From JANQOH01 sp965214495 (GTDB lineage Bacteria > Pseudomonadota > Alphaproteobacteria > UBA7887): a stretch of DNA of 64,000 nucleotides. How positions within the stretch are numbered: position 1 is the stretch's first letter; each line of letters begins with the position of its first letter. The translations under genes and the position numbers were made by a program. The stretch covers positions 372,001 through 436,000 of the forward strand of contig OZ243958.1 in assembly GCA_965214495.1 (NCBI GenBank), read 5' to 3'. Positions 18,011-26,431 of this stretch are shown here, piece by piece. Under the pieces are notes generated by a model that saw nothing but the letters and a program-made list of their open reading frames with translations, did not search any database and was not told where the DNA came from.

Positions 18011-18745
18011 ATGTCCGGCAGCGTCAACAAGGTTATTCTGGTCGGTAATCTCGGCCGCGACCCGAAAATTCGCACCATGCAGAACGGCGGGAGCGTGGCC
18101 AATCTCTCTGTTGCCACGAGCGACCGATGGCGCGATCGCCAGACCGGCGAGCCGCGCGAGCGCACCGAGTGGCATCGGGTGGTCATTTTCGACGAGAAGC
18201 TGGCGGAGATAGCGGAGCAACATCTTCGCAAGGGCAGCAAGGTGTATCTCGAAGGCGAGCTGCAAACGCAGAAATGGACCGATCGGTCGAATCAGGAGCG
18301 CTACACGACCGAGGTCGTCCTTCAGCGGTTCCGCAGTCAGCTTACAATGCTTGGTGAACGCGGCGACTCTGGCGGCAGTTTCGCGGGCGTCGCCGACCAA
18401 GTAGAATTTGGACAAGGCCGAAGCCCTGTCGAAACCCCTCATGAAATCGGGGATGCGGCACCTGGCCAGTTACCGGGAAATGCGGGAAATAGCGTGACGG
18501 CGAGATCGAAGTCGAGCGAACGAACAACAACCGAACGGCAAGCGCGCAGGCCAAGGGCAAAACTGCAATCGTTGTCTGCGAGAAACGCTGTCGCGCCCGC
18601 TGCGATCGACGAGTCGAATATCCATACCGTCGATCCGCGCGCCCCCAAACCATATGCGCGCTATATCGAAGAGCCGTCGGGGTCGCGGGAAGACTTCAAG
18701 AAAGACAACGCAAGGAATTGGGCGCGATCGCGACGATCCGAATGA
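18011..18745 (+). CDS. ssb: single-stranded DNA-binding protein with atypical C-terminal tail
   Basis: 244 residues. Residues 1-112 are a normal SSB OB fold: VNKVILVGNLGRDPKIR, SVATSDRWRD, TEWHRVVIFDEKLAEIA and GSKVYLEGELQTQKW. The remaining 130 residues are unlike a usual SSB. There is no Gly-rich linker and no acidic DDDIPF-type tip; the protein ends DNARNWARSRRSE, which is basic. The tail DNA is also less GC-rich than its surroundings. Bacterial SSBs are normally 150-180 residues and recruit partners through the acidic tip, so this is probably a second, specialised paralogue. Confidence 0.85.
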   Translation: MSGSVNKVILVGNLGRDPKIRTMQNGGSVANLSVATSDRWRDRQTGEPRERTEWHRVVIFDEKLAEIAEQHLRKGSKVYLEGELQTQKWTDRSNQERYTTEVVLQRFRSQLTMLGERGDSGGSFAGVADQVEFGQGRSPVETPHEIGDAAPGQLPGNAGNSVTARSKSSERTTTERQARRPRAKLQSLSARNAVAPAAIDESNIHTVDPRAPKPYARYIEEPSGSREDFKKDNARNWARSRRSE

Positions 18746-18909
18746 AGCCGGGCCACGACATGGCGTTCATGAGGGATTGCAAGAATCGCGCGGGACGTGG
18801 CGCCCCCGCCCCCGGACCATCCCTGCCGAAGCCAGAATGAGAATTTCTGACGCGCAAGGGGAGGGGGGAGCGCGCTTGGTTTGCGCCCGTGCCGAACGCA
18901 GCGCTCGCA

Positions 18910-19569
18910 TCAGGCCCAGCCGCCGGCGACGGGGAGTACCTGCCCGGTCAGGAAGCCGGCACCCGGCGAGGCGAGGAACGCGATCGTCGCGCCGAGTTCT
19001 TCCGGTTTGCCAAGACGCCCGAGCGGGATCGGTTTCACGATCCGCGCCAGCACGTCCTGCTCGGCGATCAGGTCGGGCGGGAAATAGTCGGGATTCTCGA
19101 CATAGTTGGGCGCCACGGCATTGACCTGGATGTTATCGCGTCCGAGCTCCTTGGCGAGCGACACTGCGAGCGCGTTCGCCGCCCCGCGCGCGGCGATGTA
19201 CATCGAATAGTTCGGCAGCCCGCGCAGCGGCGTCGCCGACGTCACGAAGAGAATGCGCCCCTGCTTGCGGGCGCGCATTGCCGGAACCGCAGCCTGAGTT
19301 AGCGCATAGGGCGCGACTAGCATCGCTTCCAACCCGGCGCGCAGATCATCGAGCGACGCCTCGACGACCGGTGCGCGGATCGCCGGAAAGGCGTCGTTGT
19401 TTACCAGCACGTCGATATGGCCGTGCGCCGCGAGCGCGGCATCGACGGACGCTCGCGGGTTGCCGGTCGCCGGTATCACGACTGCGCCGCCGGCTTCGAG
19501 CGCGGCGGTCGCGGCAGGGCCGGCGAAGCGGTCGGGGTTGCTCAGCAACACGATCATAGGTTCGGTCAT
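18910..19569 (-). CDS. halohydrin-dehalogenase-like SDR protein
   Basis: 219 residues in the SDR fold, but with features of halohydrin (haloalcohol) dehalogenases. The Gly-rich NAD loop is replaced by SNPDRFAG (Ser10, Phe15, Gly17), close to the family's T-x4-F-x-G halide motif. The catalytic triad is Ser111, Tyr124 and Arg128, exactly S-x12-Y-x3-R, with Arg in place of the SDR Lys. NND replaces NNAG, and APNYVENPDYFP resembles the halide and epoxide pocket of HheC. The family interconverts vicinal haloalcohols and epoxides without NAD. The N-terminal Ser in place of Thr is a deviation. A NIPSNAP gene lies 54 bp upstream on the same strand. An ordinary SDR is the alternative, but lacks this triad. 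Confidence 0.8.
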   Translation of the reverse strand: MTEPMIVLLSNPDRFAGPAATAALEAGGAVVIPATGNPRASVDAALAAHGHIDVLVNNDAFPAIRAPVVEASLDDLRAGLEAMLVAPYALTQAAVPAMRARKQGRILFVTSATPLRGLPNYSMYIAARGAANALAVSLAKELGRDNIQVNAVAPNYVENPDYFPPDLIAEQDVLARIVKPIPLGRLGKPEELGATIAFLASPGAGFLTGQVLPVAGGWA

Positions 19570-19623
19570 CGCTTACCCTTCCGCCGGACGCAATTCGGGC
19601 TCCGTGCGCCCCGCCGCGAGAGT

Positions 19624-19944
19624 CTATTCGGAATCGAAGAACGGCGCCGGAACCAGAATTTTCGATTCCATCTTTTCGAGCAAGGGGCGCACCTTGGGGA
19701 CAAATTCCAGCCACTGCGGTTCCTGGAACAGCGCGCCGCGCCGGGCCACCCGGTCGTCGAGGCTGTCGTACCCCCACATGTGCACGATCTGGTTCAGCGG
19801 CCCGTGTTCGGTATGATAGTAACCGACCATGTTGCCGAGAACGCGCTTCTGGGTCTCCATGCCGTGCTTCCGGTATAGTTCGTACCATTCCGCGTGCCCG
19901 CCGGGCTTCAGCTGATAGGTGCGCATTTCAACATATTTGCTCAT
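19624..19944 (-). CDS. NIPSNAP family protein
   Basis: 106 residues in a dimeric alpha/beta-barrel (ferredoxin-like) fold. The start MSKYVEMRTYQLKPG, then GPLNQIVHMWGYDSLDDR and WLEFVPKVRPLLEKMES, are typical NIPSNAP family elements. No catalytic residue is known for the family. It lies directly upstream of the halohydrin-dehalogenase-like gene on the same strand and is likely co-transcribed. The ATG at 19944 is preferred over the upstream in-frame ATG because the conserved domain begins there. Confidence 0.8.
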   Translation of the reverse strand: MSKYVEMRTYQLKPGGHAEWYELYRKHGMETQKRVLGNMVGYYHTEHGPLNQIVHMWGYDSLDDRVARRGALFQEPQWLEFVPKVRPLLEKMESKILVPAPFFDSE

Positions 19945-20254
19945 GGCCTTCCTCCGCACTCGTGGGTTTGCCGACGCGCCGGGCGCCGGTTCGGAGCACG
20001 AAACCAACCGCCGGAAGCCTTGTCAACGGAAGTCCCGACGCCGAACTGCCGACCCGACCCTGAACACCGTCCGGCACGCGTCGTGCCGTGCAGTTCGACC
20101 GGGCAACTCCGTGTCAGGAAATGGCGGGACGTCGAACAAACACACGAAACACAGATCGAGCCGATCTCGAACGGGAAGCCTGTGCCCCAAGGGTGCAAGG
20201 ACGTGCCATTGACGACGCGGCGAGGTTCGCGCTAGCTGTTCCCTTGTGGGGAGC
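19945..20254. other. divergent intergenic region, 310 bp
   Basis: Between the NIPSNAP gene (minus) and the glycosyltransferase gene (plus). No coherent gene was seen. It should hold both promoters; a TTGACG at about 20209 is a possible -35 box, but no convincing -10 follows. Confidence 0.5.
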
Positions 20255-21880
20255 ATGTCGGAGCTTGACGCTTGGAGCATTCTCCCGAGGAAACGGGTCG
20301 TTGCCTGTATGGAACCCTATACCGTCGTCGTGACGAGTTGCGGCCGCTTCGACCTGCTGGAGATCACGCTTCGTTCCCTGATCGCGCGCCTGGAAGGCCC
20401 GTTGGCGAAAATCCTGATCGTGGAGGATTCGGGAAGCCGAGGCGTGTTCGACGTCGTCGGCCGCTTCGATTGCGAAATGCAGGTCGTTCTCAACGCATCG
20501 CCACTGGGCCAGATGGCGAGTATCGATCGCGCATACGCTCAGGTCGATACCGAATGGATATTTCATTGCGAAGACGATTGGGAGTTCTTTCGCGACGGAT
20601 TCATCGGGTCGTCTTACACGCTTCTGAAGGAGTTCCAGAATCTCTCGATCGTGTCGCTTCGGCCCAGGAAAGAGATCAACTCTCTGGTCAGGAACGCCAA
20701 GACCCGGGAGTTCGAGGGCGTTGAATATTTCACTGCGGAGCCGGGACTGCACCCCGAATATTTCGGCTATTCGTTCAATCCGGGTCTGCGGCGTTTGAGC
20801 GACTACCGAAAAATCGCGCCGCTCGCCGCCCTGCCGGACGCGGAGCGCGACGCCTCATACTGCTTCAAGAAGCTCGGTTACACGATGGCTTGGCTGGAGC
20901 GCCCCGCGGTCCGTCATATCGGAGGCGGGCGGCACGTCGACGATCCAACCTTACCGCCCCGTGCAGCGGGCTTGCGCCGCAGACTAGGGAACTCGGCTCG
21001 AAAACGCCTGCGGCGTTTGTGTCGCCGGTTTCACCCTCGCTCCGACCCCGCTACCATGATCGTTCGACGGGCGTCCCGAACCAGCGCCGAGGAGGACATC
21101 GCGCCGCCGATCTCCTCTTACATCCGGACCCTCAACGAGGAGGCCCGAATCGCCCGGACGATCCGCGCGGCGCGGCGCGTTGCGCGGGAAGTCGTCGTCG
21201 TCGATTCCGGGTCCAGCGACTCGACGACCTCCATCGCGGTTGCCGAAGGTGCGCGGGTCGTGGTGCAGCCATGGCTGGGAAGCGGCCACCAGAAAAGGGT
21301 TGGTGAGGAGGCCTGCCGCCACGAGTGGCTGCTCGACATCGATGCCGATGAAGTGGTCAGTGCGGAACTTGCTGCGGATATCCGAAAGGTTTTCGTGAAC
21401 GGCGAACCGGCTCCCGACGTTTGCACGCTTCCCGTGACGACCGTCGATCCTGCCGGCCGCATCTGGCGCAAATCCCGCGTCCCGTATCGGGCGAAACTTT
21501 ATGACCGGCGGAAAGTACGCATCCCGGCTCACGGCGCCTGGGACCAATTCAGGATTCCGCGTCATCTCTCGGTGTGCCGTTTGAACGGCCCGCTTCTTCA
21601 TTATTCGTTCGACGATGTCGGACAACTCACGATAAAGATCGTGAAACATAGAATTCAAAAAATTCCATTTCTGAAGAGTAAACCGCTGTTTTTATCCGTC
21701 GCCAGGGTTTATTGCGGCCTGCCCGTTTACTTTTTCACGAACTATGTGCTGCGAGGTTTGTGGCGCGAGGGCGGCTACGGTTTCATGGCCGCGGTCGCGA
21801 CGTCCTACGGGCGCTGGTGTCGGGATGCGATGCTTCACGAACGGCGTCTCTCGCGCGGCACAGAGAAGGACAGGAAATAG
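20255..21880 (+). CDS. two-domain family 2 glycosyltransferase (in-frame fusion)
   Basis: About 541 residues with two separate GT-A glycosyltransferase domains. Domain 1 (to about 240) starts YTVVVTSCGRFDLLEITLRSL and has HCEDDWEFF. A very basic linker (RKRLRRLCRRF) follows. Domain 2 starts near Met268 and has RTLNEEARIARTI, VVVDSGSSDSTT and the metal motif DIDADE; it resembles LPS-core glucosyltransferases of the WaaE/LgtF type. Domain 2 looks as if it once had its own start at 21056, so loss of a stop codon may have fused two neighbouring genes. The 3' end (about 21640-21700) is markedly AT-richer than the rest, hinting at transfer. Start uncertain: 20255 or the ATG at 20309. Confidence 0.8.
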   Translation: MSELDAWSILPRKRVVACMEPYTVVVTSCGRFDLLEITLRSLIARLEGPLAKILIVEDSGSRGVFDVVGRFDCEMQVVLNASPLGQMASIDRAYAQVDTEWIFHCEDDWEFFRDGFIGSSYTLLKEFQNLSIVSLRPRKEINSLVRNAKTREFEGVEYFTAEPGLHPEYFGYSFNPGLRRLSDYRKIAPLAALPDAERDASYCFKKLGYTMAWLERPAVRHIGGGRHVDDPTLPPRAAGLRRRLGNSARKRLRRLCRRFHPRSDPATMIVRRASRTSAEEDIAPPISSYIRTLNEEARIARTIRAARRVAREVVVVDSGSSDSTTSIAVAEGARVVVQPWLGSGHQKRVGEEACRHEWLLDIDADEVVSAELAADIRKVFVNGEPAPDVCTLPVTTVDPAGRIWRKSRVPYRAKLYDRRKVRIPAHGAWDQFRIPRHLSVCRLNGPLLHYSFDDVGQLTIKIVKHRIQKIPFLKSKPLFLSVARVYCGLPVYFFTNYVLRGLWREGGYGFMAAVATSYGRWCRDAMLHERRLSRGTEKDRK

Positions 21881-21941
21881 CGGCGCGCGCCTTGGGGTCG
21901 GATTCGAAAACCGCCGCGAACTACCGGCCCGTAGCTTCGGA

Positions 21942-22520
21942 TCAGCGATGCCGTTCTCCCTCGCCCCAGCGGTGCACCGTGCCTGAGTCGAAGCCGAACA
22001 GGTCGAGCACACGCCCGAGCGTGTGGTCCACCATGTCTTCCAGCGTGCCGGGTCGGGCATAGAACGCCGGTACGGGGGGCGCGATTACAGCTCCGAGTTC
22101 GGCGAGCCGGGTCATATTGGAGAGATGAATCGCGTGCAGCGGCGTTTCGCGGACCATCAGCACGAGCCGGCGACGCTCCTTCAGCGCCACGTCCGCGGCG
22201 CGGGTCAGCAGGTTGCCGCACAGTCCGGTCGTGATCTCCGACATCGTGCGCACTGAACAGGGTGCGACGATCATGCCGAGCGCCGCGAACGACCCGCTGG
22301 ACGGCGCCGCCGCGAGGTCGTCGATACGGTGGAACCTGTCCGCGAGCGCTCTGACCTCCGCGATCTTGCGGTCGGTCTCGTGCGCGATCGCCACCTCGGC
22401 GGCGCGGCTGATCACGAGATGGCTCTCGACGGGCAGGTCGCGAAGCATCTCGAGCAGGCGAATGCCGTAGATCGCGCCCGACGCACCACTGATGCCGACG
22501 ATCAGCCGCGAGCCGGCCAC
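21942..22520 (-). CDS. ubiX: flavin prenyltransferase UbiX
   Basis: 192 residues. Attaches dimethylallyl to FMN to make prenylated FMN, the cofactor of UbiD-type decarboxylases in ubiquinone synthesis. It shows the flavin motif GISGASGAIYG near residue 9, APCSVRTMSEITTGLCGNL, and the C-terminal MVDHTLGRVLDLF. I chose the GTG at 22520 because the family sequence starts there; the frame is open to 22733 but that part overlaps the trcR coding region. It lies 49 bp downstream of trcR on the same strand. No ubiD is in the window. Confidence 0.92.
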   Translation of the reverse strand: MAGSRLIVGISGASGAIYGIRLLEMLRDLPVESHLVISRAAEVAIAHETDRKIAEVRALADRFHRIDDLAAAPSSGSFAALGMIVAPCSVRTMSEITTGLCGNLLTRAADVALKERRRLVLMVRETPLHAIHLSNMTRLAELGAVIAPPVPAFYARPGTLEDMVDHTLGRVLDLFGFDSGTVHRWGEGERHR

Positions 22521-22569
22521 GCGCTCCGCTCTCCGGCGCGCGACGCCATCGCCCGTGCGGCGGAAGCGA

Positions 22570-23178
22570 TCATGCGTCGCGGACGGCGTCGTCTCCCTGC
22601 GGCGCCATTTCGCTTGCGTCGGCCTCGGCGTGATCGCGCGCCTTCGCCTCGTCGCGCGCGATACGACGGCGCGCGATGTCGAGCTGCGCGTCGAGGTCGG
22701 TCTGGGAACACAGACCCAACAGAACCGGATCACGGGCCTGGATGTTGCTCATGTTCCAGTGTGTGCGTCCGCGCACCGCGGCGATGGTCGGCTTGGTGGT
22801 CCCGACCAGCTTGCAGATCTGCGAATCAGCTAATTCGGGCATGTATTTCAACAACCATGCGATTGCGTCCGGGCGTTCGCCGCGCTTCGAAACCGGCGTG
22901 TAACGCGGTTCCTTGCGGCGTGGCGTGTCCGGCACGGCCGTCTCGCGCGCCGCCAGCCGGGCATCCGGATCCGTTTGGCAGCGGTCGATCTCCTCGCGCG
23001 AGAGCTGTCCGTTGGCCACAGGGTCGAGGCCGACGATTCCCACCGCCACCTCGTCGTCCGCGATGCCCTGAACTTCAAGCGGGTGCATGGCGCAGAAATC
23101 GGCAATCTGTTCGAAGGTCAGAGTCGTGTTCTCGATAAGCCAGACCGCCGTCGCCTTGGGCATCAACGGCTGAACCAT
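22570..23178 (-). CDS. trcR: cell-cycle transcriptional regulator TrcR (DUF1013)
   Basis: 202 residues matching the alphaproteobacterial DUF1013 family. The start MVQPLMPKATAVWLIENT is followed by LTFEQIADFCAMHPLEVQGI, an HTH-like element, then DAIAWLLKYMPELADSQICK, GTTKPTIAAVRGR and HWNMSNIQARDPVLLGLCSQ. The C-terminus is a charged helix. The family is nearly confined to alphaproteobacteria and implicated in cell-cycle transcription. This is one of the best taxonomic clues in the window. Confidence 0.9.
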   Translation of the reverse strand: MVQPLMPKATAVWLIENTTLTFEQIADFCAMHPLEVQGIADDEVAVGIVGLDPVANGQLSREEIDRCQTDPDARLAARETAVPDTPRRKEPRYTPVSKRGERPDAIAWLLKYMPELADSQICKLVGTTKPTIAAVRGRTHWNMSNIQARDPVLLGLCSQTDLDAQLDIARRRIARDEAKARDHAEADASEMAPQGDDAVRDA

Positions 23179-23253
23179 TGCGGAAATCCTTTCGGTTATG
23201 CAGGGTCAACGCGGGCGGGACTATAGGCGCGCCGACCCCGGCGCGAAAGGCCG

Positions 23254-24255
23254 TTACGTCCGAACGGTCAGCACGATCTTGCCGATATGCGCACTCGATT
23301 CCATCAGCGCGTGCGCGGAGGATGCCTCGGCGAGCGCAAAGGTGCGGTCGATTATCGGCTTGGCGCGACCCGCTTCCAACAGCGGCCAGACGCGCGCGCG
23401 CAGGGCTTCGGCGAACGCCGCCTTGGTCTTGACCGGGCGCGGCCGCAGGGTGCTGCCGGTGATCGTCAGGCGCCGCGCAAGGACTTTCATGAAATCGACC
23501 TCCGTGCGGCGGCCACCCATGACGGCAATGACCACAAGTCGTCCGTCCTCAGCGAGCACGTCGAGATTGCGCGGCGTGTAATCGCCGGCAACCATGTCGA
23601 GCACGACATCGGCGCCGCGATCTCCGGTGGCGGCCCGCGTCACGGCGACGAAATCTTCCTTGCGATAATCGATCGCCCGTTCCGCACCGAGTCTTTCGCA
23701 TGCTTGGCATTTTTCGGCGCTGCCGGCGGTCGCGAACACTCGCGCGCCGAACGCCCGCGCGAGCTGGATGGCCATCGTTCCGATGCCGCTCGATCCACCG
23801 TGCACCAACACCGTTTCACCGGCGGCGAGGCGTCCGCGTTCGAACAGGTTTGGCCACACGGTGAACATGACCTCCGGCAGTGCGGCCGCCGCGATGGCGT
23901 CGAGACCGGCGGGTACGGGTAACGCCTGCGGCGCGGGAGTCAGGCAGAATTCGGCGTAACCGCCGCCCGGCGTCAGGGCGCACACGAAGTCGCCCGGGCT
24001 GAACCCCGCGACACCGGGGCCGCATTCGGCGACCCGGCCGGCAACTTCAAGGCCCGGTAAATCCGACGCGCCAAGCGGCGGCGGGTAACGGCCTTGCCGC
24101 TGCATCACGTCGGGCCGGTTCACGCCGGCCGCGGCGACCTCGATCAGGATCTCGCCGTGTCCCGGCCGCGGCACGGGGCGACGCACCGGAACCAGTGTCT
24201 CGGGACCGCCAGGTTCGGCGATCCTGACCGCGGTCATGTTGTCGGGCAGAGACAT
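23254..24255 (-). CDS. NAD(P)H-quinone oxidoreductase, zinc-independent MDR (PIG3/Qor-like)
   Basis: 333 residues of medium-chain dehydrogenase/reductase without zinc ligands. It shows a GroES-like N-terminal domain (VAAAGVNRPDVMQRQGRYPP), the NADPH-binding motif VHGGSSGIGTMAIQLA at about 150, and GSTLRPRPVKTKAAF typical of the PIG3 subgroup. It reduces quinones or enones with NADPH in the cytoplasm. It is the last minus-strand gene before an inverted-repeat element at 24266-24390. Confidence 0.88.
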   Translation of the reverse strand: MSLPDNMTAVRIAEPGGPETLVPVRRPVPRPGHGEILIEVAAAGVNRPDVMQRQGRYPPPLGASDLPGLEVAGRVAECGPGVAGFSPGDFVCALTPGGGYAEFCLTPAPQALPVPAGLDAIAAAALPEVMFTVWPNLFERGRLAAGETVLVHGGSSGIGTMAIQLARAFGARVFATAGSAEKCQACERLGAERAIDYRKEDFVAVTRAATGDRGADVVLDMVAGDYTPRNLDVLAEDGRLVVIAVMGGRRTEVDFMKVLARRLTITGSTLRPRPVKTKAAFAEALRARVWPLLEAGRAKPIIDRTFALAEASSAHALMESSAHIGKIVLTVRT

Positions 24256-24265
24256 CGTTCATGCT

Positions 24266-24390
24266 CCCCTGCCTGGATGCGCCGGCGCCCCACCGGCATC
24301 TACGGGCCGCAGGCTCATCGCCCTCGCCCGGAAAGAACGTGCCGCCTGTCCAGGGAATGCCGGCGAGACGCCGGCGCACCCGGGGAGGGG
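24266..24390. repeat. imperfect 22-bp inverted repeat bounding a small intergenic element
   Basis: The left arm 24266-24287 and right arm 24369-24390 are complementary at 19 of 22 positions and share GCGCCGGCG at the inner ends. Near the right end a second stem GCCGGCG-AGA-CGCCGGC occurs. The element fills most of the 173-bp gap between the quinone reductase and hydrolase genes. It resembles a REP- or MITE-type palindromic unit but is not related to the 39.3-kb element by eye. Confidence 0.55.
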
Positions 24391-24428
24391 GAAGACACCG
24401 AACATACGCATCGCGGACTCGATCGTTC

Positions 24429-25304
24429 TCACCAGGGCATGTGCGCGAGCTGCCGGTGCACGAGATCGGCGGCAGGATCGATCAACGAATCGACGATGGC
24501 GAAATGGTCGAGATTCTCGGGCACCAGGTAATCGCACGGATAGCCGAGCGCCCCCCATTTCGCCGCCATGTTTTCGGATTGGCGGTGATATTCGTCGGAC
24601 TCATCCTCACCGACGACGACCAGCAATGGCGCTGCGTCCGGATAGTCCAGTTCGGCAGGCGAGTTGCGCGCCGCCATAACGGCGTCCAGCCCGAGCGACC
24701 CGTTGAGATAGGAACGGCGGATCGGCTCCAATTCGAACAGGCCCGAGATCGAGCACGCGCCTTTGACCAGATCCGGCGGCAGGTCGCTTCCGAAGGCGAG
24801 CCAATCGGTTGCCAGCAGCATGGCCGCGAGATGGCCGCCCGCCGAATGGCCGGTCGCATAGATGCGGTTCCGGTCGGCGCCGAAATCGCTCGCATGACGC
24901 CACAACCAAGCCACCGCCGCCCGGTTCTGACGCACGATCTCGTCCATGTCGGCGTGTGGCGCGAGTATGTAGTTGTTGACCGCGGTGGTGACTCCGTGCG
25001 GCGTCATGCCCTCGGCGACGTATGAAAAATCGCTCTTGTCGAGCGAATACCAATAGCCGCCATGGATGAACAGCCAGATCGGCCCGTTGCCGCCGGGCAC
25101 GGGAAACAGGTCGAGCCGTTCGCTCGGCCGGTCGCCGAACGGCAGGTCGAGGCGGGAATCGAGTTTCGCCCGCGACTCGCGACTCCATTCGGCCCAGGCG
25201 GTGAAGCGGGCGGTGTAGTCGGGAAATCGCCTGCGGTTGTTGTATTGGGCGTCGAGGCCGGCCTGGTCGTAACCGCGCCAGACCGTGCCGGCTGGATCGT
25301 TCAT
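24429..25304 (-). CDS. alpha/beta hydrolase (arylformamidase/esterase-like)
   Basis: 291 residues. The oxyanion motif HGG is at 81-83 in FIHGGYWY, the nucleophile Ser154 in GHSAGGHLAA, an acidic residue near VVVGEDESDE, and the histidine in LDHFAIVD. The HGG plus GHSAGG combination is typical of kynurenine-formamidase-like and BD-FAE-like esterases. There is no signal peptide. The start overlaps the upstream cupin stop by 4 bp (ATGA), so the pair is one transcription unit. No tryptophan-degradation genes are nearby, so the substrate is open. Confidence 0.8.
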   Translation of the reverse strand: MNDPAGTVWRGYDQAGLDAQYNNRRRFPDYTARFTAWAEWSRESRAKLDSRLDLPFGDRPSERLDLFPVPGGNGPIWLFIHGGYWYSLDKSDFSYVAEGMTPHGVTTAVNNYILAPHADMDEIVRQNRAAVAWLWRHASDFGADRNRIYATGHSAGGHLAAMLLATDWLAFGSDLPPDLVKGACSISGLFELEPIRRSYLNGSLGLDAVMAARNSPAELDYPDAAPLLVVVGEDESDEYHRQSENMAAKWGALGYPCDYLVPENLDHFAIVDSLIDPAADLVHRQLAHMPW

Positions 25305-25780
25305 TCGGCGGCGGCGATGCGCTCGCCGATTCGCTCCTTCTGGCCCGGGGTCGGCATGTGACTGCCGTCCTCCCTTACCGTGTCGTAGATAGCCGGCAGT
25401 GTGATCTCCAGAAGTTCGAGGTTCTCCGAATACTCGCGCAGTTCGTGCAGCGTCCCGCCGGGCACGGTCACCGCGTCGCCCTTGCGATAGGTAATCTCGC
25501 CGTGATCGGCGTAGAAGAAGCTGACCCAGCCTTCGAGGACCAGGGCGAACTGGAAATCGACGACGTGGCGGTGCAGGCCGTTGTGGCCGCCGCGCAAGTG
25601 CTTCGCTTTGATGACGTGCGCGTGAACCGCGCCGCCGGTAGCGTCCGCGGTGCCGAGATCGCGATAGACGAATTCGTCGCGCAGGCCGTCGGTTTCGAAC
25701 CTGTCCTCCCCCGCCCGGCTCACCGTGAATCGAAACTTCTCGGCCCCCGCCAGGCCGCCCGCGACCGCCGATGCGCCCAT
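25301..25780 (-). CDS. cupin-domain protein
   Basis: 159 residues. A single small beta-barrel cupin carries GLHRHVVDFQFALVLEGWV, with metal-ligand-like histidines in HNGLHRH, then YRKGDAVTVPGGTLHEL with a further His, and LELLEITLPA. The family binds a metal and may be an isomerase, dioxygenase or sensor. It is translationally coupled to the downstream hydrolase. The ATG at 25780 was preferred over one 10 codons upstream because it gives a shorter, conserved-looking start; this is uncertain. Confidence 0.75.
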   Translation of the reverse strand: MGASAVAGGLAGAEKFRFTVSRAGEDRFETDGLRDEFVYRDLGTADATGGAVHAHVIKAKHLRGGHNGLHRHVVDFQFALVLEGWVSFFYADHGEITYRKGDAVTVPGGTLHELREYSENLELLEITLPAIYDTVREDGSHMPTPGQKERIGERIAAAE

Positions 25781-25933
25781 GTCACCCTCCCGCACTGCCT
25801 TCGCACCCAACCATAGCCGCCTTCAGGCCGCCGGTAAAATGCGACGGTGCCGGAGACATCCGCAAACCCGACTCCGGCCCACCGGAAGAAACACGTAGAA
25901 TGGCGGTTTGGGGCTGTGGGGAGGAAGCGGACG

Positions 25934-26431
25934 ATGGCACAACAAGTCGAGCCGGCGCAGGGCCTTCGAAGCCGCTTCCGCTTTGTCGTCGTCGTGCTCA
26001 CGATGGTGGGGTTGCCCGCCGAGGGATTCGAGAACGACGCGCCGCTGGCCGATCCGGTGCTGGAAGCCCGCGCTGTCGCCCTGGCTCGCGCACTGCGCTG
26101 CCTGGTCTGCCAGAACCAGTCGATCGTCGAGTCCGACGCCCCGCTTGCGCGCGATCTGCGCGCACTGGTGCGCGAGCGCATTGCCGGCGGCGACGACGAC
26201 GGCGAGGTCAAGGCATATGTCGTCGCGCGTTACGGCGATTTCGTGCTGTTACGCCCGCCGTTCAAGCCGAAGACGTGGGGGTTGTGGCTCGGACCGGCGT
26301 TCGTCGTGCTGATCGCGATCCTCGTGCTGGCGCGGTTTCGGCGCGCCGCCCGGACGCCGCCGGCACCGCTCGACGCCGGCGAACGCGCGCGGCTCGACTC
26401 CCTGCTCGACAGCGGCGGCCGCGACACATGA
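25934..26431 (+). CDS. ccmH: cytochrome c-type biogenesis protein CcmH (CycL)
   Basis: 165 residues. An N-terminal signal or anchor precedes a periplasmic domain with the redox CxxC motif, Cys56 and Cys59 in LRCLVCQNQSI. A C-terminal membrane helix WLGPAFVVLIAILVLARF follows. It reduces apocytochrome c thiols for heme ligation. It overlaps ccmI by 4 bp. The usual ccmE, ccmF and dsbE genes are not adjacent, so the ccm system is split in this genome. The window's own cytochrome c (17.5 kb) would need it. Confidence 0.93.
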   Translation: MAQQVEPAQGLRSRFRFVVVVLTMVGLPAEGFENDAPLADPVLEARAVALARALRCLVCQNQSIVESDAPLARDLRALVRERIAGGDDDGEVKAYVVARYGDFVLLRPPFKPKTWGLWLGPAFVVLIAILVLARFRRAARTPPAPLDAGERARLDSLLDSGGRDT

